DNA of 64,000 nucleotides, taken from assembly GCF_024594815.1 (NCBI RefSeq), contig NZ_JANJOU010000001.1, positions 372,001 to 436,000 of the forward strand, written 5' to 3'. Each line of letters opens with the position of its first letter. The first letter of the stretch is position 1. The translations under genes were made by a program, and so were the position numbers. Positions 51,261-59,793 of this stretch are shown piece by piece. The stretch comes from Roseomonas populi. GTDB taxonomy: Bacteria > Pseudomonadota > Alphaproteobacteria > Acetobacterales > Acetobacteraceae. The notes under the pieces are model-generated. The model had not been told where the DNA came from, did no database searches, and saw only the letters and a program-made list of their open reading frames with translations.

Positions 51261-52382
51261 ATGGACATCCTGGCATCGGTGGCCCGCTACGAGGACGACC
51301 TGCGGGCGGAGATGGGGCGGGAGGTGCTGCAGGAGGGGCTGGACGAGAAGCGCCGGAAGATGGCGGGCAAGGACCCCTTCCCCTTCCTCCGCGCCACCTA
51401 CTGGCGCTGGGCGGAGACGGTGCTGGACGTGGCGCCGGACCTTGCCCATGCCCCCGCCGTGCTGGCGGTGGGCGACATCCACCTTGAGAATTTCGGGACC
51501 TGGCGCGACGCGGACGGGCGCCTGGTCTGGGGCGTGAACGACTACGACGAGGCGGCGGCGATGCCCTACGCCCTGGACCTGCTGCGCCTGGCGACGAGCG
51601 GGCTGCTGGCGGGCGGAGAGCGCGGCGCCGCCGCGATCGCGCGGGACATCCTGGCCGGCTACGCCGCAGGGCTGGAGGCGCCCGGCGCGGCGGTGCTGGA
51701 CCGGGAGCGCCGCCCGCTGCGCGAGGCCGTCATGGTGCCGGAGGAGCACCGGGCCGATTTCTGGAAGGGGATGCGACAGAAGCGGGAGGCCTTCGAGGCG
51801 CGCCCGAAGCGGCAGCGCCCGACGATCTGGCCGCGCTACGAATCGGCTCTGCGCGCGGCCATGCCCCCTGGGGCCGAGCCCTCCCGCCTGTGGTACCGCA
51901 GCGCCGGGCTGGGCAGCCTCGGCCGCCCGCGCTGGGTCGCGGAGGCGGAATGGGCCGGCGACTGGGTCATCCGGGAGGCCAAGGGCGTCATCCCCTCCGC
52001 CTGGGGCCGCGCCCACGGGGGCGGGCACGCGATCCGGTGCATGGAGGTGGCGACGGGCCGCTTCCGCGCGCCCGATCCCTGGTACCGGGTGGCGAACGGC
52101 ATCGCGGCCCGGCGCCTCTCACCGAACAACCGCAAGATCGAGGCGGACAAGCTCTTCGCGCCCGGCGCCAAGGGGCTGCTCGGGCGGGACGTGCTGCTCG
52201 GCGCGCCGATGCTGCAGGCCATGGGGGCGGAAGTGGCGGCAATCCACCTGGGCAGCGAGGGCGTGCGGGACGCGATCCGCCGCCACATGAAGGCCCAGCG
52301 CAGCGGCTGGCTCGGCCGCCTGGCCACGGCGGCCGCGGCGATGGTGGAGGAGGAGCACCGGCAGTTCCGGCGCGCCCGCTAG
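51261..52382 (+). CDS. DUF2252-family protein
   Basis: 373 residues with a kinase-like pattern: VLAVGDIHLENFGTWRDADG, VWGVNDYDEAAAMPYALDLL (possible phosphotransfer aspartate) and IREAKGVIPSAWGRAHG. The family is uncharacterised; resemblance to aminoglycoside phosphotransferase folds is inference. Start ATG 51261 with AGAGGA nearby. In line with the 2-hydroxyacid dehydrogenase gene and ABC importer genes, perhaps one long operon. Confidence 0.85.
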   Translation: MDILASVARYEDDLRAEMGREVLQEGLDEKRRKMAGKDPFPFLRATYWRWAETVLDVAPDLAHAPAVLAVGDIHLENFGTWRDADGRLVWGVNDYDEAAAMPYALDLLRLATSGLLAGGERGAAAIARDILAGYAAGLEAPGAAVLDRERRPLREAVMVPEEHRADFWKGMRQKREAFEARPKRQRPTIWPRYESALRAAMPPGAEPSRLWYRSAGLGSLGRPRWVAEAEWAGDWVIREAKGVIPSAWGRAHGGGHAIRCMEVATGRFRAPDPWYRVANGIAARRLSPNNRKIEADKLFAPGAKGLLGRDVLLGAPMLQAMGAEVAAIHLGSEGVRDAIRRHMKAQRSGWLGRLATAAAAMVEEEHRQFRRAR

Positions 52383-52414
52383 CCCCTGGCGGGGAAGCCC
52401 TGCACAATCCCCCG

Positions 52415-54112
52415 ATGCAGACGCCCCCCGCTGCCCTTACCCGCCGCGCCGCGGTTCTCCTGGCCCTGACCGCCGGCGCCGCCTTCCCGGCCGAGGCCCA
52501 GACCCAGACCCAGACCCAGGCGCGCGATACGCTGACAGTCGGGATCGCCCAGGCTACCGGCACCTTCCACCCGAACATCGAGAGCATGCTGGCGAAGTCC
52601 TACATCCTGGGCTTCGCGCGCCGGCCGCTGACGGGCCACGGGCCGGACTGGAAGCCCGTCTGCTTCGCCTGCGAGGCCGTGCCGACGATCGAGAACGGCG
52701 GCGTGGTGCTGGAGACGACTCCGGACGGCAAGCCGGGGATGCGCGTGACCTGGCGGCTGCGGGAGGACGGGCGCTGGGGCGATGGCCGCCCCGTGACGGC
52801 GGAGGACATGCGCTTCGCCTGGGAGGCGGGGCGCGCCTTCGAGACGGGCTTCGGCGGCGCGGAGTTCTATCGCAGCGCCTACGAGTTCCAGTCCAGCGAT
52901 CCGCGCACGGTGACGCTGCGATTCGACAGGGTGAATTTCGAGGCGGGCAGCGCGGGCGGCTTCGAGCCCCTCCCCGCGCATATCGACCGCGCGATCTGGG
53001 AGGCGGACCGGCGCAACTACCGGTCCCGCACCGCCTACGACACGGACACCGCCAATCCCGGGCTGTGGAACGGCCCCTACCGCATCGCCGCCGTGCAGCC
53101 GGGCGCGGGGGTGACGCTGGAGCGGAACGCGGCCTGGGCGGGGCCGGCACCAGCCTTCCGGCGCATCAACGTTCGCGTGGTGGAGAACTCGGCGGCGCTG
53201 GAGGCGCAGCTCCTCGCGGGGCAGGTGGACATGATCTCTGGGGAGCTGGGGCTCTCCCTGGACCAGGCGATCGCGTTGGAGAAGCGGGCGCGCGGGCGCT
53301 TCCGCTTCGAGTACCGGCCGGGGCTGGTGTGGGAGCACCTGGACCTGCGGATGGACCAGCCGCCGCTCTCCGACCTGCGGGTGCGGCAGGCGCTGATGAT
53401 GGCGATCGACCGCGGGCGGATCGTGGGAAGCCTGTTCGAGAACCGCCAGCCCGTCGCCGCCACCGCCGTGCACCCCGACGACCCGATGGTGGACAAGTCC
53501 CTGGCACCCTGGCCTTTCGACCTGGCACGCGCGCAGGCGCTGCTGGAGGAGGCGGGGTGGAAGCCGGGGCCGGACGGCATCCGGCGCAACGCGGAAGGCG
53601 CGCGGCTCTCCGTGGACCTGCAGACCACGGCCGGGAACCGATCGCGCGAGACGGTGCTGCAGGTGATCCAGGGCATGTGGCGGGCGGCGGGGGTGGAGGC
53701 GCGCATCGGCAACCAGCCGCCGCGCGTGCTGTTCGGGGAGACGCTGTCGAAGCGCCAGTTCAACGGCGCCGTGCTCTTCGCCTGGATCAGCAGCCCGGAG
53801 AACGTGCCGCGCACGACGCTGCACTCGGACGAGATCCCGCGCGCGGACCGGAACTGGTCTGGCCAGAACTTTCCGGGCTACGCCAACCCGGAGATGGACG
53901 CGCTGCTGGAGGCGCTGCCGCAGGAGCTGGACGCGGAGAAGCGGCGGCCGCTCTGGGCGCGCCTGCAGGCGATGACGCATCGGGACCTGCCCGCCCTTCC
54001 CCTCTGGCACCGTGCGGAGCCGCATGTCCTGCCGCAATGGCTGGATGGCGTGCGGCCGACGGGGAACATGTCGCCCTCTTCCCTCTGGGTGACGGATTGG
54101 CGGGTGCGCTGA
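52415..54112 (+). CDS. ABC transporter periplasmic receptor (peptide type)
   Basis: 565 residues of SBP_bac_5. Leader ALTRRAAVLLALTAGAAFPA followed by AEAQTQTQTQAR, where a 6-base CAGACC repeat lengthens the cleavage region. Body blocks: WRLREDGRWGDGRPVTAEDM, NPGLWNGPYRIAAVQPGAGV, SDLRVRQALMMAIDRGRIVG. It binds peptides or similar solutes. One base separates it from the permease gene that follows. Confidence 0.92.
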   Translation: MQTPPAALTRRAAVLLALTAGAAFPAEAQTQTQTQARDTLTVGIAQATGTFHPNIESMLAKSYILGFARRPLTGHGPDWKPVCFACEAVPTIENGGVVLETTPDGKPGMRVTWRLREDGRWGDGRPVTAEDMRFAWEAGRAFETGFGGAEFYRSAYEFQSSDPRTVTLRFDRVNFEAGSAGGFEPLPAHIDRAIWEADRRNYRSRTAYDTDTANPGLWNGPYRIAAVQPGAGVTLERNAAWAGPAPAFRRINVRVVENSAALEAQLLAGQVDMISGELGLSLDQAIALEKRARGRFRFEYRPGLVWEHLDLRMDQPPLSDLRVRQALMMAIDRGRIVGSLFENRQPVAATAVHPDDPMVDKSLAPWPFDLARAQALLEEAGWKPGPDGIRRNAEGARLSVDLQTTAGNRSRETVLQVIQGMWRAAGVEARIGNQPPRVLFGETLSKRQFNGAVLFAWISSPENVPRTTLHSDEIPRADRNWSGQNFPGYANPEMDALLEALPQELDAEKRRPLWARLQAMTHRDLPALPLWHRAEPHVLPQWLDGVRPTGNMSPSSLWVTDWRVR

Positions 54113-54113
54113 C

Positions 54114-55052
54114 GTGCTGCGAATGATCGTCTGGCGGGTGCCGCAGATCGCGGCAACGCTCGTGATCCTCTCCCTCGTCGCCTACCTCGCCATCGGCGCC
54201 ATGCCGGGCGATCCGATCTCGCTCGCCATGATGGCCGATCCGCGGCTGGGGCCGGAGGACGTGGCGCGGATGCGCGCGCTGCACGGGCTGGACCAGCCGC
54301 TGCTGGCGCGCTGGTGGGCCTGGGCCGTTGGCGTGCTGCGCGGTGAGTTCGGGTATTCCCGCCTCTTCGCGCGGCCGGCGGCGGAGGTGCTATTGCCGGC
54401 TCTGCGGGGCAGCCTGGTGCTGCTGGGCACTGCACTGGCGCTGGCGGCGGGCATTGGCGTGGCCGCCGGGATGCTGGCGGCGCTGCGGCCGCGCTGGCGC
54501 GGGGCGGTGGACGCGCTGGCACTGGTTTCGCAGGCAGTGCCGGCCTTCTGGCTGGGGATACTTCTCATCATCCTCTTCGCCGTCACGCTGGGCTGGCTGC
54601 CGGCGGGCGGGGTGCCGGATTCCGGCGGCCTTGCGGAGGCGCTGCGCTTCCTCGTGCTGCCGGTCGCGACCCTCGCGGTCGCGCATCTCGCCGCCTATGC
54701 GCGGCACACGGCGGCGGCGATGGCGGATGTGCTGCGCGCGCCCTGGATCACCGCCGCCCGCGCGCGGGGGGCGCCGGAGGCGCGGATCGCGTTCCGCCAC
54801 GCCCTGCCGAACGCGGCCGTGCCGCTGCTCTCCATCCTGGCGCTTGATGCGGGCGGCCTGGTCTCGGGCGCGCTGATCACGGAGACGGTCTTCGCTCGGC
54901 CCGGCATGGGCAAGCTGCTGACGGATGCGGTGATGGGCAGCGACCAGAACCTCGCCCTGCTCGCGCTGCTTCTGGTGGCGGGGGTGACGATGCTGGCGAC
55001 ACTGGCGGCCGATCTGGCGCAGCGCGCGCTGGACCCGAGACTGGCGGCATGA
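54114..55052 (+). CDS. ABC transporter permease, DppB-like
   Basis: 312 residues, six helices. Typical start IVWRVPQIAATLVILSLVAY and AIGAMPGDPI. The EAA loop is ITAARARGAPEARIAFRHAL; VSGALITETVFARPGMGKLL follows. GTG 54114 is one base after the receptor stop; ATG 54123 is the alternative. Forms the channel with the DppC-like protein. Confidence 0.92.
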   Translation: MLRMIVWRVPQIAATLVILSLVAYLAIGAMPGDPISLAMMADPRLGPEDVARMRALHGLDQPLLARWWAWAVGVLRGEFGYSRLFARPAAEVLLPALRGSLVLLGTALALAAGIGVAAGMLAALRPRWRGAVDALALVSQAVPAFWLGILLIILFAVTLGWLPAGGVPDSGGLAEALRFLVLPVATLAVAHLAAYARHTAAAMADVLRAPWITAARARGAPEARIAFRHALPNAAVPLLSILALDAGGLVSGALITETVFARPGMGKLLTDAVMGSDQNLALLALLLVAGVTMLATLAADLAQRALDPRLAA

Positions 55053-55870
55053 CGCGGCTGCGCGCGGGGGTGGCGATCCTGCTGCTGCTGGTCCTGGCCG
55101 CGATCGCGGCGCCGGCTGTGGCGGCGTGGCTGGGGGTGGACCCGGAGGTGCCGGACATCCTGGCGCGTCAGGCGCCGCCCTCCATCGCGCACCCGCTGGG
55201 CACGGATGAGCTGGGGCGGGACATCCTCGTGCGGCTCCTCATCGGGGCGCGCGTCTCGCTGACCGTGGGTGCGGCCGCGGCGGTGGCCTCCACGGTGCTG
55301 GGGCTGGCGGCGGGGCTTCTGGCAGCTTGGCGCGGGGGCTGGGTGGATGCGCTGGTGATGCGGCTGGCGGACGGGCTTCTCGCCCTGCCCGCCCTGCCGC
55401 TGCTGGTGCTGCTCGCGGCGCTGGACCCCTCCGCCATCGGGCTGCCGCGCGGGGATGCCTCCGCCGACGTGGTGCGGATCGTGGGCATCCTCGCGCTGTT
55501 CGGCTGGGTGGGCGTCGCGCGGCTCACCCGCGCCGCCGCCATCTCCGTGCTGGCGCGGGACCATGTGCGGGCGGCGCGGGCGCTGGGCGTGGGCGAGGGG
55601 CGGCTGCTGCGCCGGCACGTGGTGCCCGCGCTGGCGGCGCCGCTGGCCGTCGCGGGATCCCTGGCGGTCGCGGGGGCGATCCTGGCGGAGAGCACCCTGT
55701 CCTTCCTCGGCCTGGGCATCCAGCCGCCGGCCGCGTCCTGGGGCAACATGCTGGCGAACGCGCAGGACCTGGTGTTCAGCGCGCCCATGGCGGCGCTGTG
55801 GCCGGGGCTGGCGATCGCCCTAGCGGTGGCGGGGGCGATGCTGGTGGCGGACGGGCTGCGGGAGGGCTGA
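55049..55870 (+). CDS. ABC transporter permease, DppC-like
   Basis: 273 residues, six helices, with HPLGTDELGRDILVRLLIGA and the EAA loop VRAARALGVGEGRLLRRHVV, then LAESTLSFLGLGIQPPAASW. ATGA overlap with the DppB-like gene. The normal DppD/DppF ATPase genes do not follow; the next gene is a convergent TetR regulator 10 bases away. Confidence 0.92.
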   Translation: MTRLRAGVAILLLLVLAAIAAPAVAAWLGVDPEVPDILARQAPPSIAHPLGTDELGRDILVRLLIGARVSLTVGAAAAVASTVLGLAAGLLAAWRGGWVDALVMRLADGLLALPALPLLVLLAALDPSAIGLPRGDASADVVRIVGILALFGWVGVARLTRAAAISVLARDHVRAARALGVGEGRLLRRHVVPALAAPLAVAGSLAVAGAILAESTLSFLGLGIQPPAASWGNMLANAQDLVFSAPMAALWPGLAIALAVAGAMLVADGLREG

Positions 55871-55879
55871 GGGCCGCCC

Positions 55880-56476
55880 TCACCCCCTCTCCCGCAGCAG
55901 GCCGGAAGCAAGGAAGCGGAAAGCCTCGATGGCCTTAACGAGGACGGCACGGGGATCGTCGGAGGCGGCAACCCAGAGCGCGGCGTTCAGCGCCGCGCCG
56001 TTGACGAGCCGGGCGGCGGCCTCGGCATCCACCGGCCGGACGGTTCTCTCCTCGATCAGCGCCTGGATCGTGGCCGTCGTCGTGCGGAGGCAGGCGTTCT
56101 GCCCCGGCCACTGAGCGGGATCGCCGAGGACAGCCGGGCCGTCGAGCAGCATGATGCGCTGGATCTCCGGCTCCAGCGCCATCTCGATATAGGCCACGCC
56201 TTCCTCGATGAAGCCCTGCCACGGGGTTTCCGCGCGGTCCCGCGCGGCGCGTGCGCCCTCCGCCATTTCCGCGTCAATCTCGTCGATCACGGCCCGCAGC
56301 AGGCCCTTCTTGTCGCCGAAGTTGTGGTAGAGCGCGCCCCGCGTCAGGCCCGCCTCCGCCGTCAGCTCGTCCATCGACGCGGCCGCGTAGCCTTTCTCCG
56401 CGAAGGCTTTCCGCGCCGCCCGGATGAGCTTGGCCCGGGTCTCCTCCATCATCTTCGCGCGCCGACCAGTGGCCAA
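55880..56476 (-). CDS. TetR-family regulator
   Basis: 198 residues. Helix-turn-helix in the N-terminus (KGYAAASMDELTAEAGLTRG, ALYHNFGDKKGLLRAVID). The C-terminal ligand domain contains LLDGPAVLGDPAQWPG, typical of AcrR-like repressors. Divergent from ridA across 141 bases that hold three CATACG-N3-CGTATG sites. Likely represses itself and ridA. Confidence 0.92.
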   Translation of the reverse strand: MATGRRAKMMEETRAKLIRAARKAFAEKGYAAASMDELTAEAGLTRGALYHNFGDKKGLLRAVIDEIDAEMAEGARAARDRAETPWQGFIEEGVAYIEMALEPEIQRIMLLDGPAVLGDPAQWPGQNACLRTTTATIQALIEERTVRPVDAEAAARLVNGAALNAALWVAASDDPRAVLVKAIEAFRFLASGLLRERG

Positions 56477-56494
56477 GATTGCACCTCAAAATTC

Positions 56495-56561
56495 GCATAC
56501 GCTACGTATGCCGGTTGACATACGCGGCGTATGTCCCGAGATATCCGCATACGGGGCGTAT
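56495..56561. promoter_or_regulatory. three TetR operators and ridA promoter
   Basis: GCATACG-CTA-CGTATGC (56495-56511), GACATACG-CGG-CGTATGTC (56517-56535), GCATACG-GGG-CGTAT (56547-56561). A promoter TTGACA (56515-56520), 17 bases, GAGATA (56538-56543) runs toward ridA. Site 2 covers its -35 and site 3 sits just past its -10, so binding would block transcription. The sites are perfect or nearly so. Confidence 0.85.
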
Positions 56562-56617
56562 ATGGAATGCCCCTGCGGCCGGCGCCAAGCTCCGGCCCTT
56601 CATAGCAGGAGAGACCC

Positions 56618-57016
56618 ATGAACAAGCGCGACGCGATCTTCCCGCCCGGCCGGCAGGCGCTCTACGAAAAGCACCGCTACTCGGCGGCTATCCGGTCCGG
56701 CGACTTGGTCTTCGTCTCGGGCCAGGTCGGGAGCCGCGAGGACGGTTCGCCCGAGCCGGACTTCGAGAAGCAGGTCCGGCTGGCCTTCGAGAGGCTGAAC
56801 GCCGTGCTGAAGGCCGCCGGCGGCAGCTTCGACGACGTGGTGGACGTGACCACCTTCCACACCGACCCGGAGAGGCAGTTCGAGACAGTGCTGGCCGTCA
56901 AGAACGAGGCGATCGGGCCGGCGCCCTACCCCGCCTGGACGGCGGTGGGCGTGACCTGGCTCGCGGGCTTCGACTTCGAGATCAAGGTGGTTGCCCGCAT
57001 CCCCGCCGCGGGCTGA
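56618..57016 (+). CDS. RidA/YjgF/UK114-family protein
   Basis: 132 residues. Typical blocks: RYSAAIRSGDLVFVSGQVGS, QVRLAFERLNAVLKAAGGSF, DDVVDVTTFHTDPER, and NEAIGPAPYPAWTAVGV. Members hydrolyse reactive enamines/imines; this one lacks the RidA arginine context IRxQxxxxxxN and may belong to a Rid2-7 type. Under the TetR operators, probably induced by a small molecule. Confidence 0.88.
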   Translation: MNKRDAIFPPGRQALYEKHRYSAAIRSGDLVFVSGQVGSREDGSPEPDFEKQVRLAFERLNAVLKAAGGSFDDVVDVTTFHTDPERQFETVLAVKNEAIGPAPYPAWTAVGVTWLAGFDFEIKVVARIPAAG

Positions 57017-57029
57017 ACCGGGCGCGCGG

Positions 57030-59003
57030 TCAGATCCCGACCACGCCCCCGTCCTTCTTCACGATGGCGATCACGGATGGCCGCGGCGGCATGCCCGGCT
57101 GGAAGTCCGGCCAGCGTGTGGAGGGGTTCTCGAAGGTGCTCTCCGCGTCCTCGCCGGGATGCTGGATGGCCAGGAAGACGGTGCGGTCGCCCGGGCCAAT
57201 CAGGGGGCCGCACACCTCAGCGCCCTGTGGCGCGGCGTAGAAGCGCCGCGTCAGCGCGCGGCCTTCCCCGTCCGTGTCGGCGGCGTAGAGGCCATCCGCC
57301 ACCTTCGCCGCATGGGGCGCGCCGTCCGTCGCGATCCAGATGCGGCCCTTGCTGTCGAAGGCGCAGTTGTCCGGGCAGGAGAGCCAGCCGGAATCCGGGC
57401 CGACGGCGCGGTGATAGGCTGCGCCGGCGCTCGTGCCGGGCTGGCCGGCCATCAAGAACACCTCCCAGCGCGCCGTGCGGGCGGCGTGGTCGCGGTTCCC
57501 CGGCGGGATGATCTCCAGCGCGTGGCCGTGGGCGTTGCTCGGGCGCGGGTTCGTCGCGTCCAGCCGGTCCGGGCGGCGGCTCGTGTTGTTGGTGAGCATG
57601 ACATAGACGCGGCCATTGACGGGGTTCGTCTCCACGTCCTCCGGCCGGTCCATCGGGGTCGCGCCGAGCAGGTCGGCGGCGCGGCGGGTTTCGATCACCA
57701 CGTCGCCCTGGCTGCGGAAGCCGTTCGCCTCGGTCAGCGGGCCCTCGCCATGCACCAGCGGCAGCCAGTCCAGCGTGCCGTCGTCGTGGAAGCGGGCGAC
57801 CATCAGCGTGCCGTCGTCCAGCAGGTCGCGGTTGGCGGCTGGGTCCTCGCGGTTCCAGGGGCGGGCGGTGACGAACTTGTAGACGTAGTCGAAGCGCTCG
57901 TCGTCGCCCATGTAGATCACCACGCGGCCGTCCGGCGCCACCGCGTGGGTGCAGCCCTCGTGCTTGAAGCGGCCGAGGGCGGTGCGCTTCACGGGTTGGG
58001 AGTTCGGGTCATAGGGGTCGAACTCCACCACCCAGCCGAAGCGGTTCGGCTCGTTCGGCTCGTTCGGCTCGTTGCCGACATCGAAGCGCGCCTCGTGGCG
58101 TAGCCAGGGGAACTGGGGATCGCGCACCAGGCCGTAGCGCTTGTAGGCGGCGGCCTGCGCGCCCGTGGCGACCGCATCCCCGCCGAAGTAGTAGTTGAAG
58201 TTCTCCTCGGCGATCAGGACCGTGCCCCAGGGCGTGTTGCCGCCGGCGCAGTTGTTCAGCGTGCCCAGCACGCGCGTGCCGGTGGGATCGTCCTTCGTAC
58301 GCAGCCGCTCATGGCCCGCAGCGGGGCCGCTGATGCGCATCGGCGTCTCCGCGGTGATGCGGCGGTTCATCTCGCCGCCCGCCACCGGCGCCCAGCGGCC
58401 GTCCTGGCGGCGGATCTCCACCACGCTGGCGCCGTGCGCCATGATCTGGGTGCGGACCTGCGCCGCCGTGGCCCGGGTGCGCGCGGCCTTCGCGTCGCCG
58501 AGCCCGGGGAACATCAGCTCGGGGTTGGTGTACTCGTGGTTCACCACCAGCAGCCCGTGCTCGCCGCCCCTGCTGCCCTTCGGCAGGGGGAAGAAGTCCA
58601 GGTAGTCGTTGTTGTAGCCGAACTGCAGGGCCTGGGCCTCGGCGGTCTGGTTCGCCGGGTCGAAGGCGGGGGCGCCGGGCAGGACCGGATCGCCCCAGCG
58701 CATCAGGGTCTGGATCTCGTAGCCCTCCGGCACCACGGAATCCGGGCTGTTGGAATGGGGCAGGCCGCGGAAGCCGAGGGTGGAGGCGCCCTCGGGCTGC
58801 GCGCCGGCCCCGGCGCGTGCCCGCGCAGGCAGGGTTGCGGGCAGCACACCGGCCGCGGCGGCGCCGAACAGCCCGCGCAGGGCCGTGCGGCGCGCCAGGC
58901 GGCGGCCGATTACGGAGCCGATGGGGTCGTCCGGCGCGGGATTGCTGCCGAGATCCTCCATGGCCTGCTGCGTCAGGGCAGGCCTGTCCACATTCACCGG
59001 CAC
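57030..59003 (-). CDS. PhoX-family phosphatase (DUF839), Tat-exported
   Basis: 657 residues, beta-propeller alkaline phosphatase that uses iron and calcium. Twin-arginine leader RLARRTALRGLFGAAAAGVL. Motifs: GLLVVNHEYTNPELMFPG, NNCAGGNTPWGTVLIAEENF and RFKHEGCTHAVAPDGRVVIY, GWLSCPDNCAFDSKGRIWIA. An EPN tripeptide is repeated three times at 58051-58078 by a 9-bp repeat. Releases phosphate from organic esters in the periplasm. Confidence 0.93.
   Translation of the reverse strand: MPVNVDRPALTQQAMEDLGSNPAPDDPIGSVIGRRLARRTALRGLFGAAAAGVLPATLPARARAGAGAQPEGASTLGFRGLPHSNSPDSVVPEGYEIQTLMRWGDPVLPGAPAFDPANQTAEAQALQFGYNNDYLDFFPLPKGSRGGEHGLLVVNHEYTNPELMFPGLGDAKAARTRATAAQVRTQIMAHGASVVEIRRQDGRWAPVAGGEMNRRITAETPMRISGPAAGHERLRTKDDPTGTRVLGTLNNCAGGNTPWGTVLIAEENFNYYFGGDAVATGAQAAAYKRYGLVRDPQFPWLRHEARFDVGNEPNEPNEPNRFGWVVEFDPYDPNSQPVKRTALGRFKHEGCTHAVAPDGRVVIYMGDDERFDYVYKFVTARPWNREDPAANRDLLDDGTLMVARFHDDGTLDWLPLVHGEGPLTEANGFRSQGDVVIETRRAADLLGATPMDRPEDVETNPVNGRVYVMLTNNTSRRPDRLDATNPRPSNAHGHALEIIPPGNRDHAARTARWEVFLMAGQPGTSAGAAYHRAVGPDSGWLSCPDNCAFDSKGRIWIATDGAPHAAKVADGLYAADTDGEGRALTRRFYAAPQGAEVCGPLIGPGDRTVFLAIQHPGEDAESTFENPSTRWPDFQPGMPPRPSVIAIVKKDGGVVGI
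58051..58078. repeat. 9-bp in-frame tandem repeat in the PhoX gene
   Basis: CGGTTCGGCTCGTTCGGCTCGTTC-type run, unit GTTCGGCTC three times. It encodes NEPNEPNEPN on the minus strand, where related proteins usually have fewer EPN units. In frame, so the protein stays intact; a potential slippage site. Confidence 0.7.
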
Positions 59004-59117
59004 CCCAGTCTTCCCCCAGTTTGATCCGCGCCCCTTAGACGGGCTCCCGGCAGGACGGGATGACAGATGGGTGTCGTTTCCGCGACACGAAACCCGCGGG
59101 CACGGCAGAGCGGCCGT

Positions 59118-59690
59118 TCAGCCCGGCAGGGCGGCCTGCCACTGGCGGATCGCCTCCACGGGGTAGAGCAGCATCAGCACGTTCAGGGTCAGGTTGTCCC
59201 GGATCACGGCCAGGGCCAGCAGCTCCATCCCCAGGCCGAGAAGCAGTGCCGCCCACCAGGGCAGCCGCGCCGCGATGAGAAAGCCCAGCAGCATGAAGCC
59301 GAGATCGGCCAGGGAGTTCACCACGCTGTCGCCGCTGTAGCCCAGCGCGGCCGTGGCCTCGCGGTAGCGGTCGATCACCATGGGGGTGTTCTCCGCCACC
59401 TCCCAGGCCGCCTCCAGCAGCGCGGCCATGACCGCCCGCGCCCCGAGGCCCGCGCGCGGCGCCAGCCAGCGGAAGAGCGCGTAGAAGAGCAGCCCGTGCA
59501 CGAGGTGGGAGAGCGAGTACCAGTCCGCGAGGTGCTGCGAGTTCTCCGCGCTGTTCACCGCCCCGTGCCAGAGCTTCACCGAGCCGCAGGCGCAGATCGG
59601 CACCCGCCCCATGGCTAGCAGGGTTGTGGCCAGGGCCAGCGCGATGGCGGCGAGGGCGAGGGCGGTCCGGGAGGAATGGGACAGGCGCAT
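59118..59690 (-). CDS. UPF0314/DUF2585 membrane protein
   Basis: 190 residues, about five helices. Family signature CACGSVKLWHGAVNSAENSQ then HLADWYSLSHLVHGLLFYAL, and ENTPMVIDRYREATAALGYS. Found mainly in alphaproteobacteria; unknown function. Stand-alone, divergent from the O-antigen-ligase-like gene. Confidence 0.9.
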   Translation of the reverse strand: MRLSHSSRTALALAAIALALATTLLAMGRVPICACGSVKLWHGAVNSAENSQHLADWYSLSHLVHGLLFYALFRWLAPRAGLGARAVMAALLEAAWEVAENTPMVIDRYREATAALGYSGDSVVNSLADLGFMLLGFLIAARLPWWAALLLGLGMELLALAVIRDNLTLNVLMLLYPVEAIRQWQAALPG

Positions 59691-59793
59691 CCCAGCGCCT
59701 TGCCACGACCGGGCCCGGAAGGCACGGGCTTGGCACGGCGGGCGGCGACGTTAGAAGCGGCGCAACAATCCCACTTTCCCTTCCGAGGCCCGC

